DNA of 64,000 nucleotides from Rhodoferax sp. (GCF_030646845.1 NZ_JAUSLE010000055.1:16676-80675); one strand, 5' to 3'; numbered from the stretch's first letter, positions 51,985 through 61,064 are shown. The notes: a model not told the origin generated them from the sequence alone. Numbers and translations: made by a program.

Positions 51985-53487
51985 ATGCGTCACATCCTTT
52001 TTTCCCTGCTTCTGGCCCCGGTTCTGCTGACAGGCTGTGGCAGCGCCGTGGTCAATCCCGTCACCGGCGAGAGCGAACGTTCGGTCATGAGTGAGGCGAG
52101 CGAACTGGCCGAAGGACAGAAGGCGCACAGTCAGGTGCTGCAAGAGTATGGCGTGGTGAAAAACGCCAGGCTGCAGGCCTATGTCAACGACCTGGGCCAG
52201 CGGCTGGCCAAGCTGTCGCACCGCGGCAATCTGCCGTGGCGCTTCACCGTCCTCGACAGCCCGGAGATCAATGCGTTTGCGCTGCCCGGTGGCTATGTGT
52301 ACGTGACGCGCGGCATTCTGGCCTATATGCAGAACGAGGCTGACCTGGCCGCCGTCCTGGGCCACGAGATCGGCCACGTCACGGCGCGCCACGGGGCCCA
52401 GCGCGCCACCCGTGAGACGGATGCCGGTCTGGGCGTGCTCGCCGCCACGGTGCTTGGGGCGGTATTGGAGAGTCAAGGGATGTCGGGCGCCGGCCAGATG
52501 GCCAGCCAGGTGTCTCAAACTGCGGCGGCGGGCTATATCGCCTCCTATGGGCGCGAACAGGAGTTGCAGGCAGACCGGCTGGGGACCGAGTACCTGGCGC
52601 GCAGCAGCTATGACCCCAGGAACATGATCAACATGATCAACGTGTTGAAAAACCAGGAGCGTTTTGAGGCGGATCAGGCCCGCGCCGAAGGGCGGGCGGC
52701 CCCGGCTCAGAACAGCTGGCTGGCCTCGCACCCCAGCAACGACCAGCGCCTGCAAGTGATCACCCAGTTGGCAGCCCAATACCCGGGACAAGGCAAAGTC
52801 ACCTACGGTGACGAGGGGCGTACCCGCTATCTGCAGGCCATCAACGGCGTGGTTTTTGGGGAGGCAGCCGACCAGGGGCTGACGCGCGGCCGCAATTTTT
52901 ACCATGAGGCGCTGGGCATTGCGCTCACCACCCCGCCAGGCTGGAAGATTCAAAACGATGCGGATCGGCTCGTCTTGATGAATGCCGGGCGCGACGCCGC
53001 GCTGGTGATGAGGACCGTGCCTCCGCAGGCCGGGAAAACCCATGACGAGGTCATTCGAAACCTGCTCAAGCCTGACCAGGGGCGCTCAGACCGCCTGGTG
53101 ATCAACGGCCTGCAGGCCACGCGTTTTGTGGGTGCGCGCAACAATGCGCAGGGCCAGGCGCAGGGTGTGGAAGCCACCGTGGTGAGCGGCCCGGCCAACA
53201 CCACGTACCTGTTTTCCTACGTTGGCAAGGACGCGGCGGCCCTACAGCGTGCGCGGCGCCAGTTGCAGGAAGCAGAAGGCTCCTTTCGAGCCATGACCGC
53301 GGGCGACCATGCGGCGGCCCGGCCCTGGGTCATCAAGACAATCCCCTATCCGCGCGGCGGATTCGCCGAGATGGCGCGCACCTCGCCGCTGACCAGCCCC
53401 GAGCAGCAGTTGCGCCTGATCAACGGCTTCTATGGTGGCGGCGAGCCCAATCCGGGACAGCTGGTGAAAATCATTGCGACGCCTTGA
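51985..53487 (+). CDS. M48 family metalloprotease lipoprotein
   Basis: A 500-residue periplasmic Zn-protease of the BepA/LoiP type. The signal peptide ends in the lipobox LLTGC (Cys18). The zinc motif HEIGH is at 127-131 and the third ligand is in EQELQADRLG (near 180). The C-terminal part (about 280-500) is a unique extension with no known motif, roughly one third of the protein. Role in outer-membrane protein quality control is inferred from the family. GGAGA precedes the ATG at 51985. Confidence 0.9.
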   Translation: MRHILFSLLLAPVLLTGCGSAVVNPVTGESERSVMSEASELAEGQKAHSQVLQEYGVVKNARLQAYVNDLGQRLAKLSHRGNLPWRFTVLDSPEINAFALPGGYVYVTRGILAYMQNEADLAAVLGHEIGHVTARHGAQRATRETDAGLGVLAATVLGAVLESQGMSGAGQMASQVSQTAAAGYIASYGREQELQADRLGTEYLARSSYDPRNMINMINVLKNQERFEADQARAEGRAAPAQNSWLASHPSNDQRLQVITQLAAQYPGQGKVTYGDEGRTRYLQAINGVVFGEAADQGLTRGRNFYHEALGIALTTPPGWKIQNDADRLVLMNAGRDAALVMRTVPPQAGKTHDEVIRNLLKPDQGRSDRLVINGLQATRFVGARNNAQGQAQGVEATVVSGPANTTYLFSYVGKDAAALQRARRQLQEAEGSFRAMTAGDHAAARPWVIKTIPYPRGGFAEMARTSPLTSPEQQLRLINGFYGGGEPNPGQLVKIIATP

Positions 53488-53491
53488 ATTC

Positions 53492-53725
53492 ATGTCCAAT
53501 AGGGGGATGGAAAACGAACATGACACGAACAGGCGCCTGACCGACCTGGAGATCAAGGCCAGCTTCACCGAAGACCTGCTGGAGCAACTGGACCGGATCA
53601 TCGTTCGCCAGCAGCAGCAAATCGACAGCCTTATTCGCGAGATAGGTTACCTTCGCCAGTCCAGCGCCGAAGGGGGCGCCAGCGTGCCGCGCAACCCGCG
53701 CGAAGAAATGCCACCCCATTTCTAA
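53492..53725 (+). CDS. slyX: SlyX-family protein
   Basis: A 77-residue coiled-coil protein. RRLTDLEIKASFTEDLLEQLDRII is followed by QQQQID and heptad spacing to about residue 55, and the end is PPHF, as in SlyX proteins. The start at 53492 is a choice; ATG at 53507 would also fit. It starts five bases after the protease gene. Function in the family is unknown. Confidence 0.85.
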   Translation: MSNRGMENEHDTNRRLTDLEIKASFTEDLLEQLDRIIVRQQQQIDSLIREIGYLRQSSAEGGASVPRNPREEMPPHF

Positions 53726-53740
53726 CCAAATAACATCGAC

Positions 53741-54925
53741 ATGGAACCAACCTCAACGCCGCCGCCAGACAACGCTGATGCCGACCCGGCGACAGGGGCT
53801 GCGGCACCCGCCGAGCCGCCCCGCATGCTGCTGCACATGCCGGTGGATGTGCGCAGCGTCTCGCTGGCGGTGCTTGCCACGCTGGCCAGCGTGTTCATGC
53901 TGCGCTGGGCCAGCGCCGTGTTCATTCCCGTGATGGTCGGGTTGCTGTTCAGCTATGGACTGTCGCCGGTGGTCGACTGGCTGGCGCATCGCCGGATTCC
54001 TCGCGCGTTGAGCGCGGCTGTCTTGGTGCTGGGCATTGTGTCTGGCGTCGGCGCCACCGTGTATTCACTCAGCGATGATGCGGGCAAGCTGGTTGAGTCG
54101 CTGCCGGTGGCGGCGCAAAAACTGCGCCACTCCATTCGTGCGCTGCAAGGCAAGCAGGACAACACACTGGCGACCATGCAAAAGGCCGCGAGCCAGCTGG
54201 AGCAGGCGGCCGAAGAAGCGAACCGGGGCGCGCCGATGGACCGTGGTGTGCAGCGGGTGCAGATCGAAAAGCCGAAGTTCGCCATCAAGGACTATCTGTG
54301 GAGCGGCACGATGGGGCTGCTGGCCATGCTGGGCCAGATCGGGATGGTCGCCCTGATTACGTTCTTTCTGGTGGCGTCTGGGGATACCTTCAGGCGCAAG
54401 CTGGTCAAGCTGGCCGGGCCGACGCTGAGCCGCAAAAAGATCACGCTGCAGGCGCTCAATGAGATCAATGACCAGATTCAGCGCTACATGCTGGTGCAGC
54501 TCTTCACCAGCGTCATAGTGGGCGTGGCTACCTGGTTGTGCTTTCTGGCGGTGGGTCTGGAGCAAGCGGCAGTCTGGGGCATTGCCGCCGGCGTGCTCAA
54601 TCTGGTTCCTTACATCGGTAATGTGATCATCACGGCCGGGTCAGCCATGGTCGGCTTCCTGCAGTTCGGCACACTGGAGATGGCGTTGCTGGTGGCCGGC
54701 ATCTCCCTGGTGATCAACAGCATCGAAGGCTTTCTGCTGACGCCGTGGCTGACCAGCCGTGCCAGCAAGATGAATCCGGTCGCCATCTTTGTTGGCGTGC
54801 TGGCCTGGGGCTGGTTGTGGGGCGCCTGGGGCCTGTTGCTTGGGGTGCCCATTCTGATGGTCATCAAAGCCATTTGTGATCGGGTGGAAGACCTCAAACC
54901 GGTCGGCGAATTTCTCGGCGCCTGA
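53741..54925 (+). CDS. AI-2E family (PerM-like) transporter
   Basis: A 394-residue membrane protein of the AI-2E/PerM family with about eight helices. A Pro/Ala-rich N-terminal tail (1-28) precedes the first helices. A long soluble stretch (about 110-180) lies before the signature region GVLNLVPYIGNVIITAGSAMVGFLQF-like near 286-311 and FLLTPWL near 328. It likely exports a small solute; no substrate is certain. It starts 16 bases after slyX. Confidence 0.88.
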   Translation: MEPTSTPPPDNADADPATGAAAPAEPPRMLLHMPVDVRSVSLAVLATLASVFMLRWASAVFIPVMVGLLFSYGLSPVVDWLAHRRIPRALSAAVLVLGIVSGVGATVYSLSDDAGKLVESLPVAAQKLRHSIRALQGKQDNTLATMQKAASQLEQAAEEANRGAPMDRGVQRVQIEKPKFAIKDYLWSGTMGLLAMLGQIGMVALITFFLVASGDTFRRKLVKLAGPTLSRKKITLQALNEINDQIQRYMLVQLFTSVIVGVATWLCFLAVGLEQAAVWGIAAGVLNLVPYIGNVIITAGSAMVGFLQFGTLEMALLVAGISLVINSIEGFLLTPWLTSRASKMNPVAIFVGVLAWGWLWGAWGLLLGVPILMVIKAICDRVEDLKPVGEFLGA

Positions 54926-55143
54926 AGGCGGGTGCTGTTGCGCCGCGTGGTGCCGTGCTCACAAATCGATGGCGCCCTGTCGGGGCCGTTGACGCGGCGT
55001 CGTCCTACGCGCAGGATTGCCGAAGGCGCATAAGATTTTGTTCTTGCATGGAAGACCGATAGGTATTGGATCCGTCACAAATCAGTCCCGGAAAACAGTG
55101 CCTGCGTCGTCCGAATGCGTCGCATAACTCACTAGGAAACATC

Positions 55144-55803
55144 ATGAATACTCTTGCCTCACGTAGCCGTACCCTCGTTCTTAGCCTGACTGCCGTCGCC
55201 GCCGTGCTGGCCAGCGGTTGCGCCAACATGACTGACGCGCAGCGCAGCGCTGCCATTGGTGGCGGTGTGGGCGCCCTGGCAGGTGCCGCGATTGGCGATA
55301 CCCGGGGCGCTGCGGCTCTGGGCGCGGGTGTCGGCGCCCTGGGTGGCTACATCTGGGCGCCGCAGATGGCCCAGAAGAAGGCTGCCATGGAGCAGGCCAC
55401 GGCCGGCACCGGTGTGGCGGTGACGCAGACCGCTGACAACCAGCTCAAGCTGAACATTCCTAGCGACATTTCGTTCGACACCAATCAATCCACCATCAAG
55501 TCCAACCTGCGCCCGATCCTGGACCAGTTTGCGCAGGGCCTGAGCAGCCAGCCCAATACCGAGATCCGCATCGTCGGCCACACCGACAGCACCGGGTCTG
55601 ACGCCATCAACAACCCGCTGTCGGTCAACCGTGCTGCCAGTGCACGTGACTACCTGGTTGCCCGCGGCGTGGACGGACGTCGCATCCAGATCGATGGCCG
55701 TGGTTCGCGCGAGCCCATTGCCGATAACAACACCGACGCTGGCCGTGCCAAAAATCGCCGGATTGAAATTTACCTGGCCGAGCGTTCCACGGCCCAGAGG
55801 TAA
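55144..55803 (+). CDS. OmpA-family lipoprotein (YiaD-like)
   Basis: A 219-residue outer-membrane lipoprotein. The lipobox LASGC has Cys26. A Gly-rich repeat region (IGGGVGALAGAAIGDTRGAAALGAGVGALGGY-like, about 37-70) is the glycine-zipper seen in YiaD. The C-terminal OmpA domain (about 100-215) has the peptidoglycan-binding pattern HTDSTGSDAIN and NRAASARDYL with RAKNRRIEI. Start at 55144. Confidence 0.92.
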   Translation: MNTLASRSRTLVLSLTAVAAVLASGCANMTDAQRSAAIGGGVGALAGAAIGDTRGAAALGAGVGALGGYIWAPQMAQKKAAMEQATAGTGVAVTQTADNQLKLNIPSDISFDTNQSTIKSNLRPILDQFAQGLSSQPNTEIRIVGHTDSTGSDAINNPLSVNRAASARDYLVARGVDGRRIQIDGRGSREPIADNNTDAGRAKNRRIEIYLAERSTAQR

Positions 55804-55880
55804 GCAGAAGGTCCAGCCTGCCCCAGGCGTCTTGCTGACGCGGCCGCCCGGTGGTCTGGATCGCTCGCGGGGACTGGAGT

Positions 55881-55936
55881 TGCTATTGTTATCATAGCTG
55901 CTTGTGCATATGGCACGAGGGCAAGAGGCCATTTCC
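55881..55936 (-). repeat. Interspersed intergenic repeat, copy D
   Basis: On the minus strand it reads ATGGCCTCTTGCCCTCGTGC, then GCAGCTATGATAACAATAGCA, close to copy A (751-829) including the ending ATAACAATAGCA against AAAACAATAGCA. Notably it abuts the start codon at 55937 and so supplies the translation-initiation region of the M14 peptidase. Confidence 0.75.
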
Positions 55937-57088
55937 ATGACCCAACTCCACATTTCGACCCAGTTTGATTCCGGTGCCATTGAGGTTCTGAGCCTCGCCG
56001 ACCCCGGCGATATTCAGCTCAACATCCGGCGCGACAACGCCAGTGAATTTGCGCAATGGTTCCACTTCTCGCTGCAGGGCGGTGCCGGGGTCGCCGTGAC
56101 CCTGCGCTTTCTCAATGCAGGCAAGTGCGCCTATCCCAAAGGCTGGGAAGACTACCGCGTCGTGGCCAGTGTTGATCGCCAGCACTGGTTTCGCATCGCC
56201 ACCCGTTACGACGGGCAGGTGATGTCCGCCGAAATAACGCCTTCTGCACAGAGCATCTACTTTGCCTATTTCGAGCCCTACTCCTATGAGCGCCATCTTG
56301 ACCTGATCGGCGTCGCAGCCGATTCGGAGACGGTGGAGGTGCAGCATCTGGGGCAGACGCTGGATGGCCGTGACATGACGCTGTTGCGCCTTACCGACGT
56401 CCAGAGTGCCACGCCGATGGCAGAAAAAAGAAAAATCTGGCTCATCGCCCGCCAGCATCCCGGTGAAACCATGGCCGAATGGTTTGTGGAGGGCTTTCTG
56501 GAGCGGCTGCTCGACGCCGATGACCCGGTGGCGCGCGTGCTGCTGGCCCAGTGCGTGTTCTACGTCGTGCCCAACATGAATCCCGATGGCGCCGTGCGCG
56601 GCAACCTGCGCACCAATGCGGCTGGTGCCAACCTGAACCGCGAATGGCAAACCCCGACCATGGAGAAATCCCCGGAGGTGTTTCTGGTGCGCCAGAAGAT
56701 GATGGAGGTCGGGGTCGACCTCAACCTGGATGCCCATGGCGACGAAGGACTGCCTTACAACTTCTGCGTCGGCACCGAGGGCAATCCGGGCTACACGCCA
56801 CGTGTTGAAGCGCTGGAGGATGCCTTCAAGGCATCGTGGCTGGCCACGTGTCCCGACTTCCAGACCGAGCAGGGCTACGGCCGCACCTCGCCGGGCGAGG
56901 CGAACCTGACGCTGGCCACCAACTGGGTGGGGCAAAACTTCGACTGCCTGGCGTTCACCATCGAGATGCCGTTCAAGGACAACGCCAAGCTGCCGGATGC
57001 GTTGACGGGCTGGAGCGGTGAGCGATCCAGGAAGCTGGGCGCCAGCGTGCTGCTGCCCATCCTGGCGGTAGTCAGGCAGTTGCGCTGA
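55937..57088 (+). CDS. M14 family metallocarboxypeptidase (cytosolic type)
   Basis: A 383-residue peptidase of the cytosolic carboxypeptidase/M14 class. An N-terminal beta-sandwich domain (about 1-120) is followed by the catalytic domain with the zinc motif RQHPGETMAEW (His and Glu, about 178-188), NPDGAVRGNLRTNAAGANLNREW (substrate Arg/Asn, about 212-234) and DLNLDAHGDEG (third zinc His). The start ATG at 55937 lies right at the edge of repeat copy D, so no normal ribosome site is seen. Confidence 0.88.
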   Translation: MTQLHISTQFDSGAIEVLSLADPGDIQLNIRRDNASEFAQWFHFSLQGGAGVAVTLRFLNAGKCAYPKGWEDYRVVASVDRQHWFRIATRYDGQVMSAEITPSAQSIYFAYFEPYSYERHLDLIGVAADSETVEVQHLGQTLDGRDMTLLRLTDVQSATPMAEKRKIWLIARQHPGETMAEWFVEGFLERLLDADDPVARVLLAQCVFYVVPNMNPDGAVRGNLRTNAAGANLNREWQTPTMEKSPEVFLVRQKMMEVGVDLNLDAHGDEGLPYNFCVGTEGNPGYTPRVEALEDAFKASWLATCPDFQTEQGYGRTSPGEANLTLATNWVGQNFDCLAFTIEMPFKDNAKLPDALTGWSGERSRKLGASVLLPILAVVRQLR

Positions 57089-57116
57089 CCCAGTGATTGC
57101 CCGGCCTGAGGTGGCG

Positions 57117-57183
57117 TGCTATCAAATTAATAGCTACGAACACATATACCACATGGGCTAGAGTCCGAAAACCTATAAATTCA
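57117..57183 (-). repeat. Interspersed intergenic repeat, copy C
   Basis: On the minus strand it reads AATTTATAGG, GGACTCTAGCCCATG and then TAGCTATTAATTTGATAGCA. Order and spacing match copies A, B and D. It fills the gap between the convergent M14 peptidase and gshA genes and touches the gshA stop codon. Confidence 0.7.
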
Positions 57184-58743
57184 GGCGTAGTACTGCGCCA
57201 CAAAATCTTCAAAGCTGCCTTGCTCGGCGGCTTCCCGCTGCGCGTGCTCACGCAAGGATGCTTCGACGCTGGCCACAAATCGGGCCGTGGCGCTGGCGTC
57301 CAGCGCCTGTGCCTGCAAGGCCTGCGTGTGCTGTTGCGACAACTGCATGGCATATTTGAAAAATCCGCCATGCTCCCGGGCTCCTGCCAGCATCTGGGCC
57401 GATGGTGTGCTGTCCGGGTGGTCGATGCGCCCGCGCAAGTCTCGCATCGCCATGGCATAACGGCTGCCCCCATAGGCGGCGTCCAGCATCTCGGCAAAGG
57501 GCTGCATGTCGTCAAACAACTCATGCGCCAGGGGGCGGAAAGGCTGCTCTCGGTTGTGCACCAGCAGGTGCAGATCGGGCTGACGGCCACGGTTGACCAC
57601 ACGGCGCTTGTTCTCGTCGTTTTCGCTCTGCTCGCGGCTGGTGATGGGCGGGCTGTCGCGGAACAAACACATCAGCAGCAGCACATCGGCAAACGCGCCT
57701 TGTTCCGGCGTGATGCCGATGTCGACAAACGGGTTCAGGTCGAACAGGCGCATCTCGACGTATTCAACGCCGTATTTATGCAGCGCCTTGGCCGGGCGCT
57801 CGCCCAGTTTGCCGATGCGCTTGGGGCGCATGCTGGCGTAAAACTCGCTTTCGGTCTGTAGCAGGTTGGCGTTGAGCTGCTTCCAGCGCGTGCCGTCGCG
57901 CACCCCCAGTTCCTCATAAAACGGATCGGGCGTGCGGATCGCCGCTTCCAGTGCCTGGGTGTACTCGGCCAGCGAATTGACGCTGACGCGCAGGTTGGCC
58001 TGGGCCCGGTTGTGGTAACCCAGATCGCTCATGCGCAAGCTGGTGGCGTAAGGGCCGTAGCGGGTGCCGGGGACCAGTTCCGGCAAATCCGAGGGCTGAC
58101 CTTGCAGAAACGATTCGCAGATGGCGGGTGAGGCGCCGAACAGATAGGGAATCAGCCAGCCATAACGCAGAAAATTGCGGATCAAGCCGAAGTAGCGCTG
58201 GCTGACAAAATCTTCCAGTTTGCTGCCGCCCAGGCAACAGTCTTTCAGCGCCAGCCAGAAGTCTGTCGGCAACGACCAGTTGTAATGGGCGCCCGCAATG
58301 GTCTGCATCTTGCGGCCGTAGCGCAAACTCAGACCCTCGCGGTAGACGTACTTGAAACGGGCCGCGTTGGAGCTGCCGTAGTCGGCAATCGGAATGTCCT
58401 TGTCCTCGCCCAGGACGCAAGGCATGGAGCCGGCCCACATCGCTTCACCACCAAGATGTGGCGCCACGTAGCGGTGAATGTCGCGCAGAAAACGCAACGG
58501 AAAGTCCGGGTCCTGCGACGGTGGCGTGATGAATTCGAGCAGCGCCTCCGAGTAGTCGGTGGTGATCCAGGGGTGCGTCAGCTTGGAGCCCAGCGCCAGC
58601 GGGTGCGGCGTTTTGGCCAAGTGGCCAGCCGCGTCAACGCGCAAGCACTCGCGCTCGAAACCGCGCGTAATGCCGCGCAACACCTGCGCCTGGCCGCTGG
58701 TGAAAAATTGCTGGACCGCGTCGCAGCAGGTGAACTTCAGCAT
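57181..58743 (-). CDS. gshA: Glutamate-cysteine ligase
   Basis: First enzyme of glutathione synthesis, 520 residues, of the gamma-proteobacterial/beta type. The start LRGITRGFERECLRV (about 21-36) carries the substrate Glu/Cys-binding residues; MQTIAGAHYNWSLP (near 145) and ARAATHKYGVEYVEMRLFDLNPF-like text (near 313-331) are family hallmarks. Glutathione is the co-substrate for the persulfide dioxygenase fusion at 33.6 kb. The gene stands alone, 66 bases behind the M14 gene. Confidence 0.95.
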   Translation of the reverse strand: MLKFTCCDAVQQFFTSGQAQVLRGITRGFERECLRVDAAGHLAKTPHPLALGSKLTHPWITTDYSEALLEFITPPSQDPDFPLRFLRDIHRYVAPHLGGEAMWAGSMPCVLGEDKDIPIADYGSSNAARFKYVYREGLSLRYGRKMQTIAGAHYNWSLPTDFWLALKDCCLGGSKLEDFVSQRYFGLIRNFLRYGWLIPYLFGASPAICESFLQGQPSDLPELVPGTRYGPYATSLRMSDLGYHNRAQANLRVSVNSLAEYTQALEAAIRTPDPFYEELGVRDGTRWKQLNANLLQTESEFYASMRPKRIGKLGERPAKALHKYGVEYVEMRLFDLNPFVDIGITPEQGAFADVLLLMCLFRDSPPITSREQSENDENKRRVVNRGRQPDLHLLVHNREQPFRPLAHELFDDMQPFAEMLDAAYGGSRYAMAMRDLRGRIDHPDSTPSAQMLAGAREHGGFFKYAMQLSQQHTQALQAQALDASATARFVASVEASLREHAQREAAEQGSFEDFVAQYYA

Positions 58744-59010
58744 GGATTCTTTCTCTTTCTGAAATCTTGCGGGACAGTCCGCAGTTACACGCAGTGAACA
58801 AGCTCTGTCCCAAACACTTTAAGACGGCTGGCAGTATGGCAGTTTTTGGACTTTGTCGTGAACGCCGACAGAGCAATGGTTCAGGTATTCTGATTGCTGT
58901 GCCGTGTCGAGGGCCAGCAAAAAAATCACGCTCTATGAACGTCAGGTCCTAAGTGTAAACACCCACAAATTCGGCAACCGTTTTCGTGATAACGTAGGCC
59001 AACAACACGG
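58744..59010. other. gshA upstream region with no gene seen
   Basis: The region holds the gshA promoter by position, but no clear -35/-10 pair can be named. A short direct-looking block near 58960-58990 (AAACACCCACAAATTCGG) may be a decayed version of the palindrome found upstream of the luxR gene at 63143. Confidence 0.35.
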
Positions 59011-59090
59011 ACAAGGCGCGCCCAGAAGCGCCAACGTGAGATGAGGGAGGGCTCATGAAAAGCTGGCAAGAGGTGGTCTCGCTACTCTGG
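59011..59090 (+). pseudogene. 5' remnant of a luxR-type gene
   Basis: Bases from CAAGGCGCGCC to AAGCTGGCAAGAGG match the leader and first codons of the LuxR gene at 63205-63265 (CAAGGCGCACC to AAGTTGGCAAGAGG). The start ATG at 59055 keeps a ribosome site GGGAGG and reads MKSWQEV, like MASWQEE of the LuxR protein, but the frame ends after 21 codons at 59120. The rest is gone. Confidence 0.7.
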
Positions 59091-59120
59091 GTGCTGGTGC
59101 GTGGAAGGTTTTGGTTGTAG

Positions 59121-59306
59121 CGGGTTTTGATGCTTCGAAGGTGCGGGGGCTTTATGGGAATCACTGCCAGTTATTTTCTGTTCTTAACGCCCTAGGATGT
59201 GTATTAGGGGCGATGGGCTATCTTGGGATAGCGTAGCAAGAGTCCGGCGCTCTATGGGGTGGTCTTGGACGTCCTAGGATCGGTCGGGCACGACGACCCG
59301 CTTGTC
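59121..59306. other. AT-richer unassigned spacer
   Basis: No gene. Two short similar blocks (CGCCCTAGGATGTG near 59190 and CGTCCTAGGATCGG near 59270) are seen; their meaning is unknown. It marks the left edge of the lipoprotein island. Confidence 0.4.
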
Positions 59307-59642
59307 TCAAGATGTCGGTTTCAACACGATGGTCAAGTGGTCACCCAAGCGAATTGTGAATACGTTATTTGCGGTGGCCGGACCGGCAACTGAATAGGCG
59401 TGGTCCCCCGGACCTACATCGTACCAACTGCTGGTTCCACCCGGGTCGATCGAAGTGTTTGTGCTGCAATCTGTACACTTAACAACCACAACCTTAGAAT
59501 ATGTATTTTGCCATCGAACCTGTGTCGGAATAACGCTGTTGTCACCACCTCCACCTCCACCTCCACATCCCACAAGCGCAAACGGTGACACAATACTGAC
59601 GATCAAAGCAAACTGACATGCAACCCGTCTAACAATATTCAT
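59307..59642 (-). CDS. Small lipoprotein A of the accessory island
   Basis: A 111-residue secreted protein: hydrophobic signal, lipobox LVGC (Cys26) followed by seven glycines, and a domain of about 75 residues. The domain shares with the protein at 60744 the pattern TD-x-STNT-x-I-x-PG-x-TSSWYDV-x-PG-x-H-x-YS-x-x-GP. Two extra cysteines (KCTDC) are found only in this copy. The composition is AT-richer than the flanking genes, pointing to transfer. I do not recognise the family; a small beta-sandwich is likely. Confidence 0.7.
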   Translation of the reverse strand: MNIVRRVACQFALIVSIVSPFALVGCGGGGGGGDNSVIPTQVRWQNTYSKVVVVKCTDCSTNTSIDPGGTSSWYDVGPGDHAYSVAGPATANNVFTIRLGDHLTIVLKPTS

Positions 59643-59790
59643 GTCGATTCTCCTTTCAAGTTACTCAGTAAATCATAATAAACAAGACAAACAACGTGGA
59701 GCAACTTACAGAGGTCAGAGCCTGCGTGCGGTCATTATTCGTGCTTCGCCAAAGACGAGGGTCCTTCGAAGTGCGTTGCACCACAGCCGG

Positions 59791-60528
59791 TCAATATGTT
59801 GTATTACCTACCCGTACTTCGGGGCCGGGTTGAATCGAGGGCGCAGTCAATACCCCGGTCATTGTGCTGACAATATTTGTTCCAATGTAAACTTTCAATG
59901 TGTAGTTTGCGGTGCCGTCTCCCTGATAGTACCTAACTCCATACGTGTAAGTACCGTGAAGAGCCTTCCCGGTTGGCCAATAAGCTCGCTCAGGTCCTCC
60001 GCCGTCGTCCTTGGGGCCACAATCTGAGTCATAGCAGAAACCTCCACGGTCATCATAATCGATTAAACCACCATCAGGGCTTGGGCCTAAACCATACCCA
60101 TTACGAGAGCTCGATAATTCTTGGCCTCTCGGATCGGCTACCCACATGTCAATATCTGGCCCACCGGATTTCGACGAACCGGTCCAAGACCAAGTTAATA
60201 CGAAGCTAATATCTCCCTTCGGGGGCGGTTCAACAGCAGGTGGCTCAACAATAGGGCAATGACTGTTAGCACCCAAAAAGTTTGACGAGATAATATTGTG
60301 CGGATAATCTGTAGGCAAGCTTAAACACTTGGACTGCGTTGTACCCTCAACGCATTGTTGTGGTTCTATCCCGTATCCGGTCGTCGTGCAGGCACCGTAA
60401 ATGACCGGCGCAATCGCACCAGGGGTAGTAGTATTGCTTCCTCCAATGCTTCCACCTCCCCCGCCACACCCCATCAATAGTACCAGAACGCATACGAAGA
60501 ATAAGGATACAGTATTCGATAGACGCAC
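59791..60528 (-). CDS. Lipoprotein with YfaP (DUF2135)-like domain
   Basis: A 245-residue lipoprotein. Lipobox LLMGC (Cys21) precedes a Gly/Ser/Thr linker, a Cys-rich middle (ACTTTGYG... QQCVEG... SKCLSLP), a Pro-rich hinge (VEPPAVEPPPKGD) and a C-terminal domain (about 110-225) with GGPDIDMWVADPRGQELSS, DYDDRGGFCYDSDCGPKDDGGGPERAYW-like text and GTYTYGVRYYQGDG. The domain fits the DUF2135/YfaP beta-sandwich with Asp-rich, possibly calcium-binding loops. GTG start. Between the two small paralogous lipoproteins. Confidence 0.7.
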   Translation of the reverse strand: MRLSNTVSLFFVCVLVLLMGCGGGGGSIGGSNTTTPGAIAPVIYGACTTTGYGIEPQQCVEGTTQSKCLSLPTDYPHNIISSNFLGANSHCPIVEPPAVEPPPKGDISFVLTWSWTGSSKSGGPDIDMWVADPRGQELSSSRNGYGLGPSPDGGLIDYDDRGGFCYDSDCGPKDDGGGPERAYWPTGKALHGTYTYGVRYYQGDGTANYTLKVYIGTNIVSTMTGVLTAPSIQPGPEVRVGNTTY

Positions 60529-60743
60529 AATTCACCCCCCAAAGAAAAATCTCATGCTTAGACTCTATAAGTTTAGAATTGCTAGAAACAGGATATCAGC
60601 ATGCATTAGAACATGCCAGAAATATGCCGATCTTGCCCCACTTTAACAAGACAGACTTGCGGCCCACGTCAAGTCAACTTGTTTCAATAACGTTCCTCAC
60701 AACGTTTGGGCTTAAACTGTCCCAATTCGCAACTGTTTGGGTT
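60529..60743. other. Spacer within the lipoprotein island
   Basis: No gene is seen in these 215 bases. AT-rich upstream region of the YfaP-like gene, which holds its promoter by position. Confidence 0.4.
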
Positions 60744-61064
60744 CTAAAACGGCGGCTTCAATTGTAATGTCAGTGTGTGTCCCTGCTCGATGGTGTAAGA
60801 GCCACCTAATATTGTTCCTGGACCGGTAATTGAATAGCTGTGCGTTCCTGGCGCTACATCGTACCAAGAGCTCGTAGCGCCTGGTTGAATCTGCGTGTTT
60901 GTGCTCGAATCTGTTGATTTAACAGTCATAGTGTTTGAAAATAAATTTTGAAAGCGAATCTGTGTATAGGGACTCGCGTTATCACCACCACCACAGCCGC
61001 TCAAAACCAATAACACACCTGTGGTCAGGACGATCCACCTTGTAACTTTTCTAATGAGACTCAT
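60744..61064 (-). CDS. Small lipoprotein B of the accessory island
   Basis: A 106-residue lipoprotein, paralogue of the one at 59307. Signal ends in LSGC (Cys24). The shared core TDSSTNTQIQPGATSSWYDV is followed by APGTHSYSITGP and GHTLTLQLKP. The ATG at 61064 has a strong AAGGAG site about ten bases upstream. No function is known; extracellular or periplasmic location follows from the lipobox. Confidence 0.72.
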   Translation of the reverse strand: MSLIRKVTRWIVLTTGVLLVLSGCGGGDNASPYTQIRFQNLFSNTMTVKSTDSSTNTQIQPGATSSWYDVAPGTHSYSITGPGTILGGSYTIEQGHTLTLQLKPPF

